Below, piece after piece: positions 56,681 through 64,000 of a DNA stretch of 64,000 nt. Positions within the stretch are counted from its first letter, which is position 1. Each line of letters begins with the position of its first letter. The notes under the pieces were generated by a model. That model made no database searches. It saw nothing but the letters and a program-made list of their open reading frames with translations, and had not been told where the DNA came from. The stretch spans positions 14,437,656-14,501,655 of the forward strand of contig NC_083590.1 of assembly GCF_027579695.1 (NCBI RefSeq). The letters run 5' to 3'. This DNA comes from Neoarius graeffei. Lineage: Eukaryota; Chordata; Actinopteri; Siluriformes; Ariidae. The position numbers and the translations under genes are program-made.

Positions 56681-57917
56681 CAGGTAGTTGTCGACTTATC
56701 GTCGCGTTTGGTTATGACTGACCGGTCGTAAACCGATCTGGTCGCAAGTCGGCCTATGTTAAATGAACGTAAGTAATATTGTGATGTGTAATGATATTGT
56801 AATCATCTTAAAGTCTTATTTTATCAACATTTTCTTATTTCATTACCTTGGCTCATTATTTGGTTTAAGTCAAACACTGCATACTACATTGCATACAGTA
56901 CAATTCGTTTAATATGTGCAAAACAAAAAATACGAAATACAGGTGTGAAAAATAGAAAACATTTTAGTTTGAAACATACCAAAATATAAATGTAAAACAT
57001 AGCAAAATACAAAACTTATGGCCCTTTTCCACTACCCTTTTTCAGCTCACTTCAGCTCGCTTCAGCTCACTTCAGCCCAACACGGCTCGCGTTTCGGCTA
57101 CCAAAAAACAGCACGACTCGGCTCGCTTCAGCCCTGCTTAGCCCCTAAAACTCGCACCGTTTTGGAGTGGGGCTGAAGCGAGCCAAAGCGAGCCGAGTGA
57201 GGCTGGGGGCGTGAGCAGACACTCCCCTGTGCACTGATTGGTGAGGAGGAGTGTCCTCACATGCCCACACATCTGGGATCTGTAAACACCATAAACCCAG
57301 AAGAAGAAGAATTACGAATTACGAGAATTTTTGAAGCCTTATGCGCCTCATCTCATCTATACGCTCTTGCCAGTATCTGTTGGCGTTGGTGGTGACAACA
57401 AGCCACAGCACCAAGACCAGCAACACTAACGACTCCATGTCCTCCATGTTTATTGTTTAGTATTCGGGTCGTGAGACTACCGCTTAAAAGATCACTGATG
57501 TCACTGTTTGCACCGCCTAACGACATCACGTGACGTCCACCCACTTTCGCTAACTCCACCCAATGTGTCCACCCACTTCCAGCCAGCACGGTTCAGCGCG
57601 GTTGTAGTCGAAATGCAACTCCAACAGCCCCGCTCAGCTCGACTCAGCACGGCACGGCTCAGCCGCGTTTGTAGTGGAAAAGCGGCATTAGTGACCGCTG
57701 GCATCACTGGTGCTTGGCTGTGGGTCGTCTACGTCATCATCAGCTGTTGCAGTGCTCAGGCTGGCAGGAGGATTTGCTCGTTTCATAAACCAGGAGCTGG
57801 GGCGGAAACTGTCATACGCTCAGCTAGCACAGCTGGGAAACACTTGCCAGTCATAACCAGACGGTCGTAAAATCGATCGGTCGTAAGTTGCATAGGTCGT
57901 AAGTCAGCGACTACCTG
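56681..57917. mobile_element. Mariner-like MITE split by a Harbinger MITE
   Basis: The left end is CAGGTAGTTGTCGACTTATC and the right end inverted CAGGTAGTCGCTGACTTACG. TA lies on both sides (56679-56680 and 57918-57919). Without the nested insert the element is about 570 bp. It lies in the tail of a SINE. Confidence 0.85.
57019..57687. mobile_element. PIF/Harbinger MITE, 669 bp, TTA duplication
   Basis: TTA lies at 57016-57018 and 57688-57690. The ends are TGGCCCTTTTCCACTAC and, inverted, TGCCGCTTTTCCACTAC. CAGCTCGCTTCAGCTCAC-type repeats fill the subterminal regions. TTA/TWA duplications are typical for the superfamily. Confidence 0.92.
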
Positions 57918-57919
57918 TA

Positions 57920-58268
57920 ACTGCTTATCCTGTGCAGGGTCACGGTCAAGCTGGAGCATATCCCAGCTGACTATGGGTGAGAGGTGGGGTTCACCCTGGA
58001 CAAGTCACCAAGTCATCACAGGGCTGACACAGACACAAACAACCATTCACACTCACATTCACACCTACGGTCAATTTAGAGCCACCAATTAACCTAACCT
58101 GCATGTCTTTGGACTGTGGGGGAAACCAGAGCACCTGGAGGAAACCCATGCAGAGACGGGGAGAACATGCACACTCCACACAGAAAGGCCCCTGTTGGCT
58201 GCTGGGCTCGAACCCAGAACCTTCTTGCTGTGAGGCGACAGTGTTAATCATTACACCACCGTGCTGCT
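57920..58268 (-). mobile_element. tRNA-derived SINE (tail part split off at 56660-56680)
   Basis: Minus orientation, with the head at the right end (AGCACGGTGGTGTAATGATT on the minus strand). The tail TATCCATTATCTGTA continues across the mariner insertion at 56660-56680. Confidence 0.88.
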
Positions 58269-59250
58269 GGAATGAAACAGTATGAGTCTTAATTCTGCCC
58301 CTACAACCAATTTTCAGTGGTTCAATTTATTCCATAATTGAATGCATCACAAAGTTAGCTTTAAATGTTATCGTTTCTATAGTAACAGCTCATTCACATG
58401 GGATTTCCACATAAACAGATGCAACAATGCATGTGTGAAGTTTTCTGTAAGGAGAGGTTTACTTAACATTTATGGAAGGAGTCTCTTTACTGTCGGTGTT
58501 TTTAACACTCAGAGGTAAAGTTGTAAATACTTGTAATTCTGACATCCCCAGGAGTTTACAAGCTGTTTTTTTTTTTTGTTTTATTAACTTCAAGATTGAA
58601 AAATAGAAGCTGTATAGAAATGTATAAAATATGATTGACCAAGTATGACAACTAGTTCAACACTTTTGCACGTAATGACTCAAGCAATGAAATAATGGCG
58701 AGATGTTTTTTTTTTTTGGGGGGGGGGGGGGGGGTTTAGGCTGATTCAACAGAGAAGCAGCATAATGCATTTTGACCGACATGACATGAGTGATTGATAA
58801 TGTAAAAAACAGTAGACAGTTGTACACAATCATGGATGTACCAAAGCATTTGCAGTTTGTTCAAGATAATGAGAAATTGCTTTTATGACGAACAAAATTG
58901 GCAAGATGATGTGGAGTTTGAAGAAGCAGTTTTGAAAATTTCAGTTCTGATTAGAGGAATGCACCAAAGCCACTGAGAAAAACTGCAATAAACAAAAAGT
59001 TGTAACTGTTGTCAGTCACTCCGCTTCATCACACCACCCTATTGTGGATTATTTTCCGATAATAGCACAATGCATGGTGTTCCTTACATAACAGACTTCA
59101 CTATGAAAAAATGTAACCAAAAAAAAAGGATTTGGAGAAATTCTGTATAATTTGACCAAATGCTCTCACTGATTAAGTAAGAAACATTCCTGGTAGTGGA
59201 CTCAGACTTTTGGACCAAGACACAAGTCTAAGAATTTTTTTGAGGTATTT
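58269..59250. other. Stretch without recognised gene
   Basis: AT-rich DNA with a T-run followed by G-run at 58707-58735. CTCCGCTTCATCACACCACC...GATTATTTTCC at 59025-59075 is related to 33750-33790. No coding frame. Confidence 0.55.
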
Positions 59251-59255
59251 AACTT

Positions 59256-59400
59256 ACAGACATTTAACGGACACTCTTATCCAGAGCGACATACAACAGA
59301 GCAGCTTGAGGTTAGGTGCCTTGTTCAAGGACACTTCAACCATTCCTGCTAGACCAGGGACTTGAACCAGCAACCATTTGGGCCCAAAACTGAAATCTGA
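59256..59400 (-). mobile_element. SINE fragment of the third type
   Basis: GACACTCTTATCCAGAGCGA and GGTGCCTTGTTCAAGGACAC resemble the copy at 48310-48475. Confidence 0.6.
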
Positions 59401-59593
59401 GTGACCACCTGGTTGAGTAACAAGTGTGAACACTTTGCCCTAGAGCCATGTATCGTTGCATCTGTGAAGGTTCTCAAGCGTCCAGGTTCAAAATGTCTTG
59501 TAGTAATGAGTCTAGGTGATGTGTGTGTTAAAGATATTACTCTGTATCTGTGATTCTAAAAGATTATAGAACAACTCGACTTACTTACTAGTT

Positions 59594-59815
59594 GTACAAC
59601 CCCGATTTCAAAAATGTTGGGACAAAGTACAAATTGTAAATAAAAACGGAATGCAATAATTTACAAATCTCAAAAACTGATATTGTATTCACAATAGAAC
59701 ATGGACAACATACCAAATGTCGAAAGTGAGGCATTTTGAAATTTCATGCCAAATATTGGCTCATTTGAAATTTCATGACAGCAACACATCTCAAAAAAGT
59801 TGGGACAAGGGCAAT
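59594..59815 (+). mobile_element. Left end of a fish DNA element, cut by the ISL2EU-like copy 2
   Basis: TACAACCCCGATTTCAAAAA and AAAGTTGGGACAAGGGCAAT belong to a repeat I recognise as frequent in fish. It stops exactly at GGCAAT|AGAGATC, where the next transposon starts. The right end is not in the window. Confidence 0.7.
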
Positions 59816-59905
59816 AGAGATCTTGCAGTCACGTGACCGGAAAGTACACAGCCGCCATCTTGTCGGTAAAAAACACAGCTGAATACTGCTGCACTCATGT
59901 ACAGA

Positions 59906-60227
59906 ATGGATCAATTTCAACCGACGGACTACACGGCTCATTTTTCTAATGAACAGATAACTAGATATATGTCTAAAATAAACGATCTACAGATTAGTGA
60001 CCCTTATGGCTTACCGGACGTAGTTTTCATGACCGTGTCAGTGGACATTGAACTGCCAGCGGAATACCCAGACGTGTATAATTACCTCATTTTCTTTCCC
60101 TCGCTGTTCAGTGGTGAAGCACTGCGTGCTTATAAATCTCTGCACAGTTATCTTTACAGAAATTCAGGATTTGTCAGCGACTCAGATGTGGCATCTTGTA
60201 AACAAGAAAATAATCCTCATTGGATGG
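59906..60227 (+). CDS. First exon of a YqaJ-nuclease-type transposon protein (copy 2, open)
   Basis: It reads MDQFQPTDYTAHFSNEQITR, DPYGLPDVVF, YPDVYNYLIFFP and ALRAYKSLHSY, then ASCKQENNPHWM and a donor GG|GTAAGT at 60227. It is not frameshifted, unlike copy 1. An in-frame ATG nine bases upstream (59897) is also possible. No later exon is present, so it cannot give the full protein here. Confidence 0.55.
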
Positions 60228-60249
60228 GTAAGTCACTTAAGTATTGAGT

Positions 60250-60594
60250 ATAGCACTGACCAGCCGATTATAGAATAGAATAAGGTAATTCCAGCTGTAA
60301 TTCCAAATCGTCCATCTTGTTTACCATGGATCTGGCGTTGGAGAGGTAGAGGCTTAGCAGTGGAGATTTGAGTGGCTGTTTTCTGAGCTTAGTCAACAGG
60401 CCAGCTCTGCAGCCTCGCTTTTGCTTCCGCTCCCGGTGCCGCCTCCTTCGCTTTGCTTCCGATAACAATCCACGGAGACCCCGCTGGTCTCGCTATCTCG
60501 TCTGGAATGTTGTGCATGTGATGGAAATCGCTACAAACCGTTATTTTCTGCTGGAAACCAATGTCCAGTAAGTCCATACGGTTGTAGTGGATAT
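60250..60594 (-). pseudogene. CR1-like ORF2 fragment in copy 2
   Basis: On the minus strand HNIPDEIARPAGSPWIVIGS and, in the neighbouring frame, RRRRHRERKQKRGCRAGLLT and SLYLSNARSMVNKMDDLELQ give the arginine-rich linker and endonuclease start of a CR1/Rex1-like ORF2. A frame change separates the two. Confidence 0.7.
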
Positions 60595-60730
60595 AGAGAT
60601 CTTGCAGTCACGTGACCGGAAAGTACACAACCGCCATCGTGTCGGTCAAAAACACCGCTGAATACTGCTGCACTCGTGTACAGAATGGATCAACCGACGG
60701 ACTACACGGCTCATTTTTCTAATGAACAGA
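60595..60730 (+). mobile_element. ISL2EU-like transposon, copy 3 (left end only)
   Basis: It starts AGAGATCTTGCAGTCACGTG after AT inside copy 2. A short deletion after ATGGATCAA removes TTTCAA. It is cut by the L2-like retrotransposon at AATGAACAGA. Confidence 0.8.
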
Positions 60731-63700
60731 TGATTTGATTTGATTTGATTTGATTTGATTTGGCAATATAAATATATATGATAAAAACATACATGTACAT
60801 ATCGCCGAGGATGACACAAAAAGCATTAAAATACACTTATTTCCATTGTGGTCCTCAAGATGACAAGATGGTTGTGGCAAACTTGGCACGTAAAAATAAT
60901 AAATTTGACAACGTAAATATTTAAATTATAAACATACTATGATTAAACTAATTTATCACTAGAAACAAAAATTATATTTAAAAAAACATAATTAAAATTA
61001 ACATAGTAGATACTCGTAAAATAATAAGTATTTAACCATTGTAAAAAATAAAAATTACTGTACAATTTTGGCACCTAATACATACATAACTAATAATAAC
61101 TAAAATCGTTATTTTCTTCATTCATTATTCTAGCCATTAGGTGTTCCTTTACACATTTTTTGAAAGTAAACTTTGAATCTATTTGTCTTACTTCGATTGG
61201 CAATCCATTCCAGCATTTAACACCACAAAATAAAAAAGAATTCTTTCCAAACCCATTCACCCTAGGGACAAAAAAAGCTGATTGACTCTGTCTTGTATTA
61301 TGTGTTTGTGCTGCACTATGAAATTGACCTTTCAGGTATGAAGGAGCATTTCCACGCTTAATGTTAAACATGTGATTTAGTTGGAGTTGCTCAACTCTAT
61401 ACTGTACAGGCAGCAAACCAACTTTGGAGAACTCTGCTACACCAATGTGTGCTCTGGGAGAGAGGTCTAATATGAACCTTATCACCTTATTTTGGGCAAC
61501 TTGTAACCTTAACTTGCTATTCTTAGTCAGGCCATTGTACCAAGAAGAGCAAGCATAGTCAAAATGACACTGGACCAAGGCAGATACAATTAGCTTCCTG
61601 GTTTTCAGATTAAAATTTCGACAGTTCCGGTATAAAAATTTTATTTTGGCGGAAGTCTTTGAGATCACTCTCTTCGCAATTAATTTGCCAGAGAGAGATT
61701 GATCCAGATTTACACCAAGATATGTAACCGACTGCCTTGGTCCAATGTCAATCCCACCACAAGAAACATGTATACTATCACATTTGGCTAATTTTCTTTT
61801 GGACCCGAAAAGTATTGATTCTGTTTTACCGAGGTGTAAGGATAATTTATTGTCAACCAACCAGTCATGCACCTTGGCCATTTCATTACTGAGCCTTTCT
61901 TCAATTTCTACTGTGCTCCTGCCTGATACAAGTAGTGCAGAGTCATCGGCATATAATAAAAGCTTGCAATTGACTGCTGCCGGCATATCATTCACATATA
62001 TGAGAAATAAAAGAGGTCCAAGTATTGATCCCTGGGGCACACCACATTCTATATCACACTCATTCGACATAGTGCCATTTATGTCCACAAGCTGTTTGCG
62101 GTTTGATAGGTATGATTTAAACCAACCGACAGAAGGACTAGACATACCAAGACACTTCATCTTATCTAAGAGAATGTTGTGATTAACAGTGTCAAAGGCC
62201 TTTTGCAGATCAAGCATAACCATACCTGTATAGTTGCCTTTATCACATTCTAGTTTTATGTAATCACACAGGTGAATTAGGCAAGTATCTGTGGAGTAGT
62301 TGGACCTGAAACCAGATTGAAGTTCATACAGTAAGTTGTGGTCTATTAAATACTCATTAAGCTGGTTATACATGAGTCGTTCAAAAACCTTTGACATTAC
62401 ATTCAATACTGACACCGGTCTATAATTATCAACTTCAGTTTTAGATTTTTTCTTGTATAGTGGAACCACTCGAGCAAGCTTTAAGTCATCAGGAACCTTC
62501 CTGCTACTGATCGACAAGTTTATAATGTGCCTCACTAGATGAGCAATAACATCCGCCCCATCTTTAAGAAATCTGGCTGATAGGTTGTCTAGACCAGTTG
62601 CTTTACTGGCACTCATGGAAGTGAGAACTTTATATACTTGGTCAAAGCTGACTTCTTTGAGACTAAAACAGTCACCAGATACATTCAAATTTGTATAGTA
62701 GTTTCTAACAAAATCAGTACCAAACATACCAGTACAAGGTGGAAGCTGCTCAACGAGCTTAGAGGCTATTGTAGTAAAAAAGTTGTTAAAATAATTAGCC
62801 ACTGTTTCTGTTTCAAATGTCAATGAGTCATCGATTTCAAGACCAATGCTGCTGACTCTGGATTTGCATTTTGAGGATGAGCCCAATGATTTTATGGTCT
62901 GCCATAACCTTTTGGGGTGATTTTTGTTTTCCTCAATCTGATTTTTAAAGTAGTCAGCCTTGGCTTTTGTTTTTTTATACTTTACCTGGTTACGATAAAA
63001 TTTAAACTGTTCATGATCTTCAAGGTTTTGGGTGTTATTAAACCTGGCTAAACATTTATCTCTTTTCCTAATCAGTTCAATTATTTCCCCAGACATCCAA
63101 GGTTCAGTTCTTTGTTTTACTCTGACCTCTTTGAATGGGGCAATGGAGTCTAAAATCAATGTGAATGTAGTTTTAAACAATAGCCAAGCCTTATCTACGT
63201 CATTGCAGTCTAGTATAGTTTGCCAGTTTGCTGTACCGAGGGCCTGATGCAGAACCTCTTTAGAATAGTTTTTGAGAGAACGCATGCGTACACCATTATG
63301 CTTGTTAATAGGTTGACCCTTTTTTAATTTCCGGGTACAATATGTGATAAAATGATCACTTAGGCCTAAGCTTAGTACACCAGATTGACTTATTCGGTCA
63401 GAGTCAGAAACAAATATAAGATCTAGTATGGACTTTGTTGTTTTAGTCACCCTTGTAGGCTTATCTATAATTTGTTTTAGACCACATGACCCTGCAAAAT
63501 GGTACAAAGCATTTACTAGGGCATTGTCAGACTTCTTTAGTAGATCAGTATTGAAATCACCAAGAACCACTGTCTCAACCTGAACTAGACTAGTGCCACA
63601 TGCGTCTTCAAGCAGTGCATAAAAGTCTCGTTCTTTCTCCGTTCTATAGCACACACCAGTAAGAATGGGTCTAGTCTTTGGTAGCAAGATCTCAGCCCAG

Positions 63701-64000
63701 ACTGTCTCACAGTTTGAAGGGGCAATGTCATCCCTGGGATTATATGCAATATCACATCTGATATATACACAAACACCACCACCATCCCTGCTTCTGTCAT
63801 TACGATGAATAGAGTAGCCTGGAATCTCCACTTCTGCATTGCCCACTGAGTCATCAAGCCAGGTTTCTGTGATGCCAATGACTGCTGCATTTGTGTGCAG
63901 GGCTATTCGTCGAAGCTCGTCCAGTTTTGGGATTAGGCTTTGGGTGTTAAGATGTATAAAATGTAGGCCCTTGGATCGAAAGCACTGGAACATATCGTCG
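60731..64000 (-). mobile_element. L2/CR1-like non-LTR retrotransposon, running off the window
   Basis: On the minus strand the ORF below is followed by a 3' UTR of about 330 bp and an (AAATC)n tail of about five units at 60731-60759. The 5' end lies beyond 64000. Insertion is into ISL2EU-like copy 3. Confidence 0.88.
61090..63993 (-). CDS. L2/CR1-like ORF2: endonuclease and reverse transcriptase (intact over 967 codons)
   Basis: In sense order: AP endonuclease (FIHLNTQSLIPKLDELRR, IGITETWLDDSV, DRSRDGGGVCVYIR, VVLGDFNTDLL, LSDHFITY), a linker, then reverse transcriptase (KATGLDNLSARFLKD, VPLYKKKSKTEVDNYRPVSV, MVMLDLQKAFDTVNH, GVPQGSILGPLLFLIYVNDM, LLLYADDSALL), thumb and a basic C-terminus. 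The YADD catalytic motif is present and there is no stop or frameshift. The ORF may start upstream, outside the window, so the given start is only the first visible ATG. The copy could be active or very recent. Confidence 0.9.
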   Translation of the reverse strand: MFQCFRSKGLHFIHLNTQSLIPKLDELRRIALHTNAAVIGITETWLDDSVGNAEVEIPGYSIHRNDRSRDGGGVCVYIRCDIAYNPRDDIAPSNCETVWAEILLPKTRPILTGVCYRTEKERDFYALLEDACGTSLVQVETVVLGDFNTDLLKKSDNALVNALYHFAGSCGLKQIIDKPTRVTKTTKSILDLIFVSDSDRISQSGVLSLGLSDHFITYCTRKLKKGQPINKHNGVRMRSLKNYSKEVLHQALGTANWQTILDCNDVDKAWLLFKTTFTLILDSIAPFKEVRVKQRTEPWMSGEIIELIRKRDKCLARFNNTQNLEDHEQFKFYRNQVKYKKTKAKADYFKNQIEENKNHPKRLWQTIKSLGSSSKCKSRVSSIGLEIDDSLTFETETVANYFNNFFTTIASKLVEQLPPCTGMFGTDFVRNYYTNLNVSGDCFSLKEVSFDQVYKVLTSMSASKATGLDNLSARFLKDGADVIAHLVRHIINLSISSRKVPDDLKLARVVPLYKKKSKTEVDNYRPVSVLNVMSKVFERLMYNQLNEYLIDHNLLYELQSGFRSNYSTDTCLIHLCDYIKLECDKGNYTGMVMLDLQKAFDTVNHNILLDKMKCLGMSSPSVGWFKSYLSNRKQLVDINGTMSNECDIECGVPQGSILGPLLFLIYVNDMPAAVNCKLLLYADDSALLVSGRSTVEIEERLSNEMAKVHDWLVDNKLSLHLGKTESILFGSKRKLAKCDSIHVSCGGIDIGPRQSVTYLGVNLDQSLSGKLIAKRVISKTSAKIKFLYRNCRNFNLKTRKLIVSALVQCHFDYACSSWYNGLTKNSKLRLQVAQNKVIRFILDLSPRAHIGVAEFSKVGLLPVQYRVEQLQLNHMFNIKRGNAPSYLKGQFHSAAQTHNTRQSQSAFFVPRVNGFGKNSFLFCGVKCWNGLPIEVRQIDSKFTFKKCVKEHLMARIMNEENNDFSYY

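Larger units (their letters stand above)
59816..60594 (+). mobile_element. ISL2EU-like transposon, copy 2 (right part lost)
   Basis: It begins AGAGATCTTGCAGTCACGTG after AT. It holds the YqaJ-type exon, then joins the CR1-like fragment at TAGCACTGACCAGCC, the same junction as copy 1. The THAP element is absent. It stops at GTGGAT/AT, where copy 3 is inserted. Confidence 0.8.

Noticed and set aside
1-64000. CRISPR arrays, operons and bacterial features
   Set aside because: The direct repeats are microsatellites or transposon duplications, and the window is vertebrate nuclear DNA.
1-64000. Endogenous retrovirus
   Set aside because: No LTR pair, gag, protease or envelope frame was seen. The reverse transcriptases present are of non-LTR type with AP endonucleases.

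Overview
This window looks like teleost fish nuclear DNA. It holds one spliced vertebrate gene with GT-AG introns, dense tRNA-derived SINEs, Tc1, hAT and PIF/Harbinger-type DNA transposons, non-LTR retrotransposons and many CA/TG and A-rich microsatellites. The dominant SINE (head reading GGCGGCACGGTGGTGTAGTG) suggests a catfish-like lineage, but that is only an impression.

The one host protein-coding gene is gga3, a Golgi-localised gamma-ear-containing Arf-binding clathrin adaptor. It lies on the minus strand from the ATG at 42052 to the stop at 16447. All 17 coding exons can be placed and encode about 661 residues in the order VHS, GAT, hinge with a clathrin box, GAE. Intron phases join correctly at every junction except exon 13/14, which needs a choice of splice sites. 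A pair of NRF1-like palindromes lies about 100 bp upstream of the ATG. The only other host gene found is a canonical tRNA-Glu(CTC) at 44960-45031 (minus).

Layout. 1-3.6 kb: no recognisable gene, one short retroelement tail. 3.6-11.6 kb: a mosaic, possibly inside one old hAT element whose candidate ends are at 3610 and 11619. It holds a 287-codon ORF with a membrane segment, two Harbinger-like copies with MADF-like peptides, and a nest in which an AT-flanked transposon (YqaJ-type first exon) sits inside the second Harbinger copy and itself contains another AT-flanked element with a THAP domain. 12.1-15.1 kb: a long inverted repeat split by a hAT element and a SINE. 15.2-42.2 kb: gga3, with transposons in many introns. 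42.5-48.5 kb: repeats, a Penelope-like insertion with a hammerhead-like motif, the tRNA gene, and a 980-bp hAT element with an exact 8-bp target duplication. 48.5-52.5 kb: a nearly full-length endonuclease/reverse transcriptase retrotransposon with few lesions. 53.8-58.3 kb: a foldback, a Tc1 element, and a SINE/mariner/Harbinger nest. 59.6-60.7 kb: two more copies of the AT-flanked transposon, nested. 60.73-64 kb: an L2/CR1-like retrotransposon with an open ORF of 967 codons running into the window edge.

The most unusual content is the AT-flanked (ISL2EU-like) transposon family. Three related copies occur at two places 50 kb apart. Two of them carry the same piece of a CR1-like retrotransposon at the same junction, so it was probably captured before the family copied itself. 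All family names rest on motif recognition by eye; no database search was run.
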